Assembly (NCBI GenBank): GCA_034387635.1
Contig: JAOANU010000019.1
Coordinates: forward strand, 62,001 to 126,000
Direction: 5' to 3'
DNA from: Rhodosporidiobolus odoratus
Lineage: Eukaryota; Basidiomycota; Microbotryomycetes; Sporidiobolales; Sporidiobolaceae
DNA: 64,000 bases
Under the pieces are notes generated by a model, which searched no databases, was not told the DNA's origin, and saw nothing but the letters and a program-made list of their open reading frames with translations. Positions within the stretch are counted from its first letter, which is position 1, and the number at the start of each line of letters is the position of its first letter. This document shows, piece by piece, positions 43,800 through 53,952 of the stretch. The translations under genes were made by a program, and so were the position numbers.

Positions 43800-44444
43800 G
43801 GATGTACCTTGAACTGTAAGAAGAGGCTGGCGGAAAGATGGTGAGGAAGGAATCGGCGAGAGTCCGCATGTTCGAGCGTCAAACCTGTGCCGGTTCGGCT
43901 AGGCTTTGCGTGTTGTCATGTTGCGGTCGGCCCACCGACTGCCCTGCGACTTGCTGAACGGTCTCTTCGAATTCCTTAGCTTCGTGGTCGACGGCAAAAA
44001 AGATGAAGCGTTTCGACCTGCTTGCGTGCGGTCTCGGGCACGTCTCGTCGACTCCGATAAACAAAACACCTTGCAGTTACATTCCAGCAAGACAGCAGCG
44101 ACGAGGCGGTGGCTTGGGATGAGGCCAGGATGGAGAGGTGGCTGTACAGGAGTATGCGTGCGCTGGAAAGGGTGCGCTGCCAAGTGCACAGCCGTCAAGG
44201 AAATGTGAATGGCATGCTGTGCGACTCAGCGTCAGCACTACCATCTCTGTGGGCGAGTGAAGGGAGAGACCTGTCAATGCACCGGGAGAACGAGACGACG
44301 AAGGAACGGTGACGACGACGTGAGACGAGGCGCAGCAGGCCGTGGGTACACCAGCAGTGCGTTCCAAGTGGGCGATGAGAGCGAACAGCGCTAGGTACAG
44401 CGGCTAGTGGTCAGCATAAAGAGCGCAAGGTTGAGATGAGCCAT
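43800..44444 (-). CDS. Unresolved minus-strand gene candidate
   Basis: Several frames look coding but could not be joined: MAHLNLALF at 44,444; LFALIAHLERTAGVPTACCA near 44,390-44,330; and VLFIGVDETCPRPHASRSKR followed by FIFFAVDHEAKEFEETVQQV near 44,065-43,930, ending at a possible donor after EPAQ. No family is recognised. It might be the 5' part of the gene ending at 42,674, but the 43,430-43,800 interval between them looks non-coding. Confidence 0.3.
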
Positions 44445-45041
44445 TTTTGTCAAACGTTCCCCCCTTTTAAATTCGGAATCTCTCTCGCCCCGCTCTTTGG
44501 ATCCCTTCTTCTCGCTCTCGTATACAGCCTACAATCTGCTACACCTCGACAATGTAACGCTTGTACCACCAGTCACCTTGGATTGCCTGTTCACCAACAG
44601 CGCCTGCTTCTCCTCCGCCGCCTCCACTGCCCGACGTTGTTACCTTCCACCAGCCAAACTGCTCGTCCATCCTGCCTACTATGCCGCGATCGACCCGCTT
44701 AGCCTCTCAAAGTTCTCTGAGCCGCCTGCTGACCGTCGGCTACGAAACTTCGCCCTCTTGTCGTTGCTTTAGAGTGACAGTACGGACAGGGCAACCATGT
44801 CTGCTTCTCCTTTGAACCGCTCAACGGTACCGCGCTCGCGCCCGCGCCCGCGAGAGGGGACGCTGACAGAAACGGTGGAGCGGCACCGTGCTCTGCCAAG
44901 CCAAACCCGGAGACCGCCGGTGCGCTTCTTTGCTTCCTTTCCCACCCTTCGACCCTTTTCTCGCCGTCAGGACTCGCAAGCGTAGCTCCCAAACTCTCTG
45001 GTCGCCTTGGCTAGTACATACTACGGCGATACACCATCGAC
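44445..45041. other. Ferric reductase 5' region
   Basis: About 600 bp upstream of the reductase ATG with mixed pyrimidine-rich stretches. Open frames here have no motif. I saw no clear GATA-type iron-regulatory site cluster, though single GATA/TATC sequences occur by chance. Confidence 0.45.
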
Positions 45042-47681
45042 ATGGCCTCTCTTGTCGCCGACGTGGCTAAGACGATTCTACTCCGAAGGCATGACCACTC
45101 GGATTACACTCCATCAGAGATGGAAGAGATGCTCGTAGACCCGTACGAAGATACTCCCAAGTGTCAGTCTTGGGCTTGTATTTCGGCCGCGTTCGACATT
45201 CTCCTACTGACACGTTCCGTTGCGTTCCGCCTTTCCATAGATGCTAAGGCCGCCGTTATATTCCTGTGCGCAGGCGTCGCGTTCTTTGGGGTAGTCAATG
45301 CCTGCGCTATCTTCATGCGTACCAAGTGAGCCCTTGCCCGCCGTCCGCCCATTCCGCTCCGTCGCTGACCGATCCTTGCTTCTCCTCCTTCTCGCAGATT
45401 CGGCGGCTGGGTAGCTCGCACGAAGCCCTATCGACGTCTCGTCGCATCGTACCGCTGGATCGAGTCCTCGCAACCGAAAGCCGTGGGCTGGTTCCGCTTT
45501 CCAACCACAGGCGCCATCATGCTCATCGCCTTCTTTTGGCTCTTCGCGCTAAGTACGCTCGCCGTTGTCCCGCTTCTCTCGCGCTTTTCTCCCCGCCATA
45601 CTGATGATGACTTGCCCTTGCCCAGTCTGGTCTGTAGCGCAAACGCCCTACTACCGTTCTCGATGGAACGTCGGCTCGCCGCCTCTAGCGATGCGGACTG
45701 GCCTACTCGCCCTCGGGTGCTTTCCCTTCATTCTCGCTCTTGGCGCGAAATGGAACATTGTCGGCTTCATCGTCGGTGTCTCGCATGAGAAGCTGCAGGT
45801 AAAGCTCGAGCTTCCGTATCCAATACGGGCGGTTGACGCTGACGGCGACGGTTCATACGCTTTCTGTGCAGGTCTTCCATCAATGGCTGTCGCACCTGTT
45901 CCGTGAGCAGAGTCCTCCTCCTCTATTGTACGCGCTACTGCGACTGACACACTTACCTGTTGCTTCTGTGTAGTCATCCTGTCCCTCCTGCACACCTTCC
46001 CCTTCGTCATTCAGGGCACTCATGAGATGCGCCCGAACACCGACAGTCTGAATCCGCACGGCTATTCACAGCTGTACTATAGCTGGCACGTCAGCCACAA
46101 AGTGGTGCGTCTTCTTCCCGCACTTACGCCGGTGCGTTGCTGATCAAGTTCCTGTGCAGTACTATTGGTCCGTTCCTGCCTTCCTTCTGCCGCGCTGTCA
46201 GCAACTCATGTCGGTTTGCATCTGCAGGTCCGGCATCGCTGCCCTCATCCCGCTCGCCTGGCTCTGCTGGGGTTCGCTTTCATGCATTCGGAACCGCTCT
46301 TACGAGCTATTCAAGCTACTCCATATCGTCTCTGCCATTCTCTTCTCGGCCTTTTTCTACATTCATTGCAATGCTGTGCGCTCGTTCGCTCTGCGTTTCC
46401 ACTTCTTTCCGCTGACCCTCGATCCCTTCATATTCAGCTTTTGACCTCATGGCACTACATTTGGGCGACGGCGGCCGTCTACTTCACTTCCGTCGTCATG
46501 CGCTTCGGCCTCATCCTCGCCCGCAATGGCCGTCATATCTCGACAGGTCGCGTCGAAGCTCTCGCGGACAACGCCGTTCGCGTCACGATTCAACTACCGC
46601 AGAACAGCCCTCACCGCTGGACGGCGGGCCAACATTTCTTTGTCAATTTCTTCAAGGTCCTCCCGTTCGAGAGTCATCCGTACACCGTAGCGAATGCACC
46701 TTACGCCGACCCGAGTAGCACGGTGAGCTTGTTCCGCCGTCGCTTCCCCCTCTCCAGCTTCCTTTTTGACAATCTCCCTTCTTTCCTCTTCCGTAGGCCA
46801 CGCCTAGTCATTTGAGTCTGGTCTTTCGCATCAACCCCTCCAACGGTCTCGGACCCCGCCTCCTCCGCCTCGCGTCCTCCTCGAACCCAACCACCCCAGT
46901 CCTCCTGGACGGCCCCTACGGCGGTCTCATCAACCGCGACCTTGGCCGTCATGATACTGTCGTTCTTATCGCAGGAGGGGCAGGAATGAGCTTTATTGCT
47001 GCGGTTGTGGAGGAGTTGGCGGGGAGGGTGCTGAGAGAGGATCCAAAGGTGAAGGGGTTGAGGAGGATCGAGGTTCATTGGGCGGTGAGGAACGAGGGTG
47101 GGTCTCATGCTCTTACGTTCTGTGTGATAACAGTCGCTGACCACCTCGCTTCGGTGCGCCGCAGAGGCGAAGTCTTGGTTTGACGACGAGTTGAACGGCG
47201 CTCTTCGCCATCTTCTCAGCAGGCAAGACTTCCTCAAGCTTAACCTCTATGTGACCGGCAGCGGGTCAGTCAACACTGCAACATCTGTGTTCCCTGAACT
47301 CGCCTACGAGGAAGAGAAGAAGAGCTCAGACCCAGTCGAGGAAGGCCAACCCGAAAAAGGGGATCGCAATGCTGGGTACGCGGTCTCCCACTTCTCACAG
47401 GAAGCCACTTTCATTGACGTGACGTATGGGAACGCAGTCTCCCGTCTCGCCTACCGTGGACGATCCGGCGCCATCGCCCTGACGTTCCCACCCTCTTGCA
47501 AACCCTCTTCACCACTTCTCTCGCCGGCTCCACCATTGGCATCGGTTCCTGCGGTCCTACGTCACTCACGACAGAGGTGAGGAGAGCAGTGGCAATGCGG
47601 CAGAAGGCCATCGCGTTTGGGAGGACGGGAGGACAGGGGGTAGAGGAGGTTGAGTTGCATACTGAGGAGTTTGATTGGTGA
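45042..47681 (+). CDS. Ferric-chelate reductase (FRE family flavocytochrome)
   Basis: Such enzymes sit in the plasma membrane, pass electrons from NADPH through FAD and two haems, and reduce extracellular Fe(III) or Cu(II). The first exons start MASLVADVAKTILLRRHDHS and, after a GTCAGT donor, give membrane segments AVIFLCAGVAFFGVVNACAI, TGAIMLIAFFWLFAL, LLALGCFPFILALG and VILSLLHTFPFVIQGTHEM. The haem-ligand histidines lie in the HTFPFVIQGTH region, in YYSWHVSHKV and in LFKLLHIVSAILFSAFFYIH. Cytosolic parts: HISTGRVEALADNAVRVTIQ, the FAD motif HPYTVAN, VLLDGPYGG, the NADPH motif IAGGAGMSFIAAVV, and the C-terminal IGIGSCGPTSLTTEVRRAV. About eight introns interrupt it. It stops after HTEEFDW. 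No nearby siderophore or ferroxidase partner is present. Confidence 0.92.
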
Positions 47682-47938
47682 TGAGTATGTCTGTAGGAAG
47701 TCGGCGACGGCCACGTAGGGTACTCCAAGGTACAAGTTGCTCTAACTGGACAAGGGTTGCAAGCAGTGCCGTTCAGCTTACTCGGGCAACTTTGGAAAAG
47801 CAGACTGAAAAGGCCGAAGTCTGACAAGATCTCTAAGCTCTGGCGCACCGTCGGGAAAGGCAAAACTAATCGCAGTCGATACAAGTAGTGTACTCATTTT
47901 CTCCTTCTTCCCATCACAGGACAACCCTAACAATGCAT

Positions 47939-49504
47939 CTAGTACCCCCGATCAGCCGTCATCTCCTTGCCAGCCGCCTTGCCCAAGAGGGTCTCTCCCT
48001 TCATCCCCTCCCCGAGGCCAGTCGACACTTCGGCCAGCTTGTGAGGGTCGTTGAAGTGGGTCGTGGCTTCGACAATGGCCCTGGCGAGGAGTTCGGGGTT
48101 GGAGGATTTGAAGATGCCGGAACCGCTATATGCATGGGCAGCGTGGAGGGTCAGTCACGATGGCGGAGGAGACAGGAAACGAGCGGGTGAAAGTAGAATG
48201 GCGGAAAGGGCTGTGAAAAGCGGGCATCGAAGCGAGGGAATGGGTAAACTCACACAAACACGCCATCCATTCCCAACTTCATCATCAAAGCCGCATCTGC
48301 CGGAGTTGCGATGCCGCCGGCAGAGAACATGACAACAGGCAACCTGCCAAGCTTGGCCACTTCCCTCAAGAGATCGACCGGAGCAGCGATTTCCTTGGCC
48401 ATTGAGTAGAGTTCGATTTCGGAGAGGGTACCGGCGCGAGCGATTTGGGAGTTGACTTGACGGGCGTGACGGACGGCTTCGATGACGTTACCGGTACCGG
48501 CCTCGCCTGAAGGGTTTGCGAGACCACGTTCCGTCAGCTGAAGAACAAGTGGACTGAGAAGGAACAGAAAGCACCCTTTGTTCGGATCATGGCAGCACCT
48601 TCACTGATTCGTCGGAGCGCCTCACCGAGATCCTTGCAGCCGCAGACGAAGGGAACGTCGAACGACTGTGATGATGCGCAAAGAAAGCGTTAGGGTCGCG
48701 AGGCCAGAGACAAGGTAGGCGGTCAGGCAAAGCGCCTTACGTGCTTGTCAACGTGCAATGAAGGGTCTGCCGGGGTCAAGACTTCGGATCTGCGCGCGAA
48801 AGGGGTTCAGTACGCTTCACCGAGACAGAGTAGAGGGACGAAACGAGGCTCACTCGTCGATGTAGTCAACCCCAACAGCCTGGAGAATCTCCGCCTCGAC
48901 GATGTGGCCGATGCGGCTCTTTGCCATGACCTGCAGCAGGGGAATTTGGCGATCAATTCGGGTCCTCGCGAGATGACGGGGGAGCAGTGCACGTACGGGA
49001 ATGGAGACGGCCTCCATAATCTCCTTGATCATTTTGGGGTCACTCATGCGGGCAACACCGCCATCCCGTCGGATGTCGGAGGGAATGCGCTGGAGAGCCT
49101 ACGGTTTGGGAGGGAAATGGTGAGCATGTAAGCTAAGGAAGGGGAAAAGGACACTGGTCGGTCTTACCATGACGGCGCATGCGCCTGCTCTCTCAGCGAT
49201 ACGAGCTTGTTCGGCGTTAACGACGTCCACTGCAGGGACAGAGCGCGTTTAGATCAGGCCTCAGGTGGAGAAAGTGGCGGTTCGGGAGGGTTGCGAGGTA
49301 GCGAGGGAAACTCACTGATGACACCGCCTTTGAGCATCTGAGCCAAGCCCGCCTTTTGTACAGACCGTAACAGGGTCAGTCAGCCCAGAGCGCTATGTTG
49401 GACGAGACAGTCGATGGATTTTAGGAAGTGGAGCTGACCTTGACGGCGAAAGTTGGGCGAGAGCTGCCATTGGTCTGGGAGGTGGTAGTACCGTTGGAGG
49501 ACAT
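47939..49504 (-). CDS. PDX1: Pyridoxal 5'-phosphate synthase, PdxS/Snz subunit
   Basis: This (beta-alpha)8 subunit builds PLP from ribose 5-phosphate, glyceraldehyde 3-phosphate and ammonia supplied by Pdx2. The sequence is split by about eight introns but unmistakable: [148 protein letters not shown] and [10 protein letters not shown]. The lysines of the active site (the LKGGV strand and VMAKSR) are present. The last exons read [36 protein letters not shown] and end TADRGY. The start at 49,504 gives a short Ser/Thr/Asn-rich leader ([20 protein letters not shown]). It is divergently paired with PDX2. Confidence 0.97.
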
Positions 49505-49765
49505 GCTTGCGGTGGAATGTAGCGAGTTGGTGGTAGAGAAGAAAGAGAAGAGGAGAGGCTAAAATCGCTTTGCCGTTACAGCTCGGGTTCGTCCGCTTTG
49601 ATTACGGGTTCAACCTTTTATTACCGAGTGGTACCTTTACCGAGTATAGACTCATTACCTTTGAGGTTGACTTTGATTCCCCCACGGGAACTGCCCGATC
49701 AAGGTGGCGGTGACCTTCCTAACCTCACTTCTTTGCTGCTCTCACCACCGCACAACACTGCAGAC
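49505..49765. promoter_or_regulatory. Shared bidirectional promoter of PDX1 and PDX2
   Basis: 261 bp between the two ATGs. The arrangement mirrors the divergent SNZ/SNO pairs of Saccharomyces and would keep the two subunits of one enzyme co-expressed. The centre has an AT-richer stretch (TTTTATTACCGAGTGGTACC, about 49,615-49,635) that contains a repeated TACCGAGT half-site (49,622 and 49,638). The repeat could be a regulator site; this is inference. Confidence 0.65.
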
Positions 49766-50683
49766 ATGCCTGTACCGACTGAACCAACCGCTATCGGAGT
49801 CCTGTCAGTCTTGTCACCTCCCTACGAGGTGTCATCGCTCACCTCCTCCTCCTCCTTGCAGCGCCCTTCAAGGCTCCTTCGCAGAACACCTTTCCTCCCT
49901 CCAAGCCATCGCAAACAAGTTCACTCCGCCCCTCACCACCCTAGCCGTCCGAACCCCCGCCGACCTCGCCCAATGTCGAGCTCTCATCCTGCCCGGCGGA
50001 GAGTCGACTACCATTTCCCTTTTGATCCGCAAGTCTGGGCTGTATGAACCTCTCAGAGAGATGGTCAGGGTCGCCAAGGAAGGTGGGAACCGGGCGCTGT
50101 GGGGGACTTGTGCCGGAATGATCCTGTTGGCGACGGAAATTGAAGGCCCGATTAGCGAAGGGTGGGGAGGCTTGGAGGGCATGGACGTAAGGGTTGCGCG
50201 GAACCAGTATGGTCGACAGGTGCGTAATCAATCCTCAGCTCCGACGAGCAGGCGACGTTAAACGGCGCGAATCGGCTATATTGATTGTTTTCCGCATTTC
50301 CTATCCTTGCGCAGCTGCAATCCTTCTCGACGCCTCTGCCTCTCCCGTTCCTCTCCTCCGCTCTGCCGCCATCCTCCTGTACCGAACCTCTCTTGGCAAC
50401 GTTTATTCGAGCCCCCGTCCTGCACTCCCTCCTTCCGCAGTCTTCCAACTCCTCACCCCCCGTCGAACCGCTCGTCCGCCTCCCTCAGCACCTGATCCCC
50501 TCTCAGCCTCGAGCGCTCAAGGCAACAGGGGGTGAAGCGGACAGAGGACCCGATGCGGATGTGGTCATGGCGAGACAGGGGAATTTGCTGGTTTGCAGTT
50601 GGCACCCCGAGTTGAACAAGGAGGATGCGAGGGTGCATGAGTGGTGGGTCAGGGAAATGGTCTTCAGCAATAAGGTTGCGTGA
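49766..50683 (+). CDS. PDX2: Pyridoxal 5'-phosphate synthase, glutaminase subunit PdxT/Sno
   Basis: This class I glutamine amidotransferase feeds ammonia to Pdx1. Exon 1 begins MPVPTEPTAIGVL and is spliced (donor GTCAGT) to ALQGSFAEHLSSLQAIANKF. The core motifs follow: RALILPGGESTTISLLIRKS, ALWGTCAGMILLATEIEG with the catalytic Cys in GTCAGM, and GLEGMDVRVARNQYGRQ. After an intron (about 50,219-50,315) the second half reads TEPLLATFIRAPVLHSL, and later VVMARQGNLLVCSWHPELNK with the catalytic His-x-Glu pair. The linker between IRAPVL and DADVVMARQ is longer and more Ser/Pro-rich than in bacterial PdxT. About 265 residues. It shares its promoter with PDX1, as expected for two halves of one complex. 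Confidence 0.95.
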
Positions 50684-51125
50684 TGCGCACCTAGAGCCAC
50701 GCTTTAGAGGTTAGATGCAAGGCAAACCAAGTTCGACGGCATATTGAGAAGGTCAGTATTCCTGCGCTGCGCTCTCTTGGAGACTCTTGCTGACAAGCTT
50801 GCCAATGCAATAAGAAGATCGCGATACATAGAGTACAGCTCGACTGGGCGCCCCAATCAAGTGAATCAATCCTGCCTGACACCGACAGTTCCAAGAGAGA
50901 GATCGGGTGTACGGGGAAAGTTCCCTTTCCCCCTTAGGCCCATTCATGCTGCAACTCGGCCTCCCAGTTGTCTACCACTCCCGCAGCCGGGAGGACCGAG
51001 GGAATGTACATGCGGAAACGCGAAACGCCGCGCTGTTGTGCATTCTTCCCTTTTCCTTTCTCTTCCTCTTCTTCCCTCTTTACCTCTCACGCTCACTCTC
51101 TCCGCAAGACAAGTACACTTACACC
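50684..51125. other. Intergenic PDX2/aldehyde dehydrogenase
   Basis: 442 bp. The right half (51,030-51,110) is a strong CT-rich leader directly before the dehydrogenase ATG. No gene seen. Confidence 0.5.
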
Positions 51126-53633
51126 ATGCTCGACGTTGAGACTCGCCTCTACATCGCTGGGGAGTACTGCGAGGGCAAGGGCGAGAAGTTCCTGCTTCGC
51201 AACCCCGCCACAGAGGAGGAAGTCGCTCACATCCACTCGGCGAACAAGGAGGACATCGATCGCGCCGTTTCTGCTGCCGTGGCTGCTCAGCCTGTGAGTA
51301 CCCTCGGTCGCTTCTTCCGTGAGTCCGCCGAGCTGACCTGCTGACCTTGCCTTGCCCCGTCGCACTTATATATGGCTTCGCAGGGGTGGGCAAGGACCGA
51401 TGTCAAGGACCGCCAGAAAGCTCTCCGCAACCTTGCTGATCTGATCGACAAGCACGGGGACAAGCTTGGAGAGGTGAGTCTCCCTCATTGCAATTCGCCC
51501 CTGTTATTCACGCGACGCCAACCTCTCTTCCTTCGAGTACTGACTGACTTGCCTCCTCCCGCGCGACTATTTATCAGCTCGACGCCATCGCCATGGGCAA
51601 ACCCGTCGGTGTCGACCGCATGGTTCGCAACTATTCCTCCAACTCGCTCCGCACCTGCGCCGACCTCGCCAGCTCGATCATGGGCGACTCGAGCCTCCTC
51701 ACTCCGGGTCAGCTCTCCATAACGCTTCGCCAGCCTTTCGGGGTTACTGCTGGGATTGTGCGTATCCTTTCCTCGTTTTTTCCGCCTCGCACTGGTAAAC
51801 CGCGCGGCCTTCTCAACTCGGATGTTCATTGTTTGTTTGGTTTCGTCCGGTCGCAGCTTCCATTCAATGTTCCGTACATGATGCTCACCAACAAGCTGGG
51901 TCCCGCCGTGGCTGCCGGAAACGCCATCATCCTCAAGTCGAGCGAGAAGAGCCCTCTCAGTGTGAGCCATTTGTTCTCGCCCTCGTCCTTCACCTCTGAA
52001 TCGCAGCGTGTCGCGACCTCGAAGCCTGTGATATTGACAGATCTTCACACGCTCGCAGGCCCTCTACCTCGCTGGCCTTTGCAAGGAAGCTGGCTTCCCT
52101 CCCGGCATCGTCCAGATCGTCTCCGGGGGCGGCGAGACTGGCAAGCTCCTCGCCGAACACCCTGACATTGGCAAAATTAGCTTCACTGGAAGTGTCGCTA
52201 CGGGTAAAAGAGGCACGTCTCCTTTCTCCCCTCTTCGTCTCTCTTTGCTCTCCTCCGCTACTTTCGGATCAATCGCTTACTCCCTTCCCCTTCGCTTTAC
52301 GGCCTGCAGTTGCTGCCGCCGCTGCTATGAGCAATCTCAAGAACGTCTCGCTCGAACTTGGCGGCAAAAGCCCGGTCATAATCTTCGAGGATGCCAATGT
52401 CGAGAAAGCGGCTCAGGCTTGCGCTATGTCGATCATGATCAGTCAGTCTTTTCCCCCCTTCGTTTTGTCTACCTGTTCTATCGATACTAAACTATGCATT
52501 CTTCCCGCTTGCAGATTCAGGACAGCTCTGTGTCGAACGTCGCGTTCCCGACTTTATTTGCTCGCCCGTATTATCGACCTGACCTTCCCGTTACCCCTCG
52601 CTCGCAGGCCAACTCTCGCATCTATGTTCATGCCTCCATCTACGACGAATTCGTTGAGCACATCAAGAAGGCTTTGTCGCAGTTCAAGCACGGTGACCCG
52701 ACGAAGGAAGATACGACTCTCGGGCACGCTTCTTTGCTTCCTCTGCCGTTTCTTCACAGTAGGCTGACGGATTCTTCACGCCTTCTCACTGCAACAGACC
52801 CCAGGCGGATGAGATCCAGGGCAAGCGCGTCGCTGAGTACATCGAGATTGGCAAGACCGAGGGCAAAGTCCTCATCGGGGCCGGAAGAGTGGGAGACAAG
52901 GTGCGTTTTTTCTGACCTGTTCGTTCCGCATCGCTTCTCACTCACGAGCTAGGGAATGTACGAACGCAGGGCTACTTCTTCGAGCCGACCCTCTTTGTTG
53001 ATGTGGAAGAGTCCGCGCGCGTCAACAAGGAAGAGATCTTCGGCCCGGTCGGGTGCGTCCTCTTTGCTTCCTCCCTGTGCTCCTTGTGATTGACCTCTAT
53101 TCCGGTCTCGCAGCGTGGTTCACAAGTTCGAGAACGAGGCCGACGTGCTTCGTCGGGCTAATGATACGGAGTGTGCGCCGCCTTTCTACCTATCTCGTTC
53201 GCTTTCCTGTGTCGACAGCTGACCTTTTCTCCTCTTCCTCTTGCATGTGTACTCGCGCACGTATAGTCGGCCTCTGTAAGCCCTTCCCCTCCTTCACTCA
53301 ACTCGGCGCATTTCTGACCTTCTCAACCTCCTCTCCTTCCTCCCCTAATCAGTCGCCAGCGTCTTTACCCGTTCCATCGACCGCGCGATCCGCTTCGCTA
53401 CCGAGATTGAGTCCGGTAATGTCACTATCAACGCCGCCGCTCCGCAGATTGATGCGTTTTTGCCATTTGGAGGGTACAAGCAGAGCGGGATGGGGAGGGA
53501 ATTTGGGGTGGAAGGAGTCAAGCGCTGGTGTGAGGAGAAGGTGCGTGGTTGTTTTCATTCTCCCATGGTGTCCGAGACTGTGTCTGACAGGGTGATCTCG
53601 CCATAGACGGTGGTGATCAAGCTTGATGAGTGA
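51126..53633 (+). CDS. NAD(P)-dependent aldehyde dehydrogenase
   Basis: The enzyme oxidises aldehydes to acids. The coding sequence is spread over about a dozen small exons: [159 protein letters not shown], then NSGQLC with the catalytic Cys, [47 protein letters not shown] and [17 protein letters not shown]. The general base Glu lies in LELGG. The exon joint just after the catalytic Cys (about 52,526 to 52,609) is the least certain. No organellar targeting sequence is evident, so a cytosolic enzyme is inferred. Substrate is unknown. The last exon encodes TVVIKLDE. Confidence 0.93.
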
Positions 53634-53952
53634 AGAGGGCGAATAAAGGGAAGAAATGCTTGTCGAGGGAAGTCGCTTGCGGTAGCTTGCTTGGGTTCGA
53701 TCAGTGGTCGAAATGTAGCTCTTTCTAGTGGCGCACATCGCTTGCACTGAGGAGACAGCGTGGTTTTCGTGAGGCTCGAGGAAAGTGCAATGAAGAAATC
53801 GGCTGCAAAACAGCAGTTTAATGCGAACGCCTTGCATGTATTACACGACGGTACTGCGACGAGGACACAAAACTCAAGACGTAGAGAGGACGACGGATGA
53901 GCTCGAGAAAGGAACCGGCCCTCCTGCCTAGCCCGAACTCCATTTCCTCCCT
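53634..53952. other. Convergent 3' regions
   Basis: 319 bp between the dehydrogenase and the orphan gene on the other strand; contains both 3' UTRs. Nothing else seen. Confidence 0.5.
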
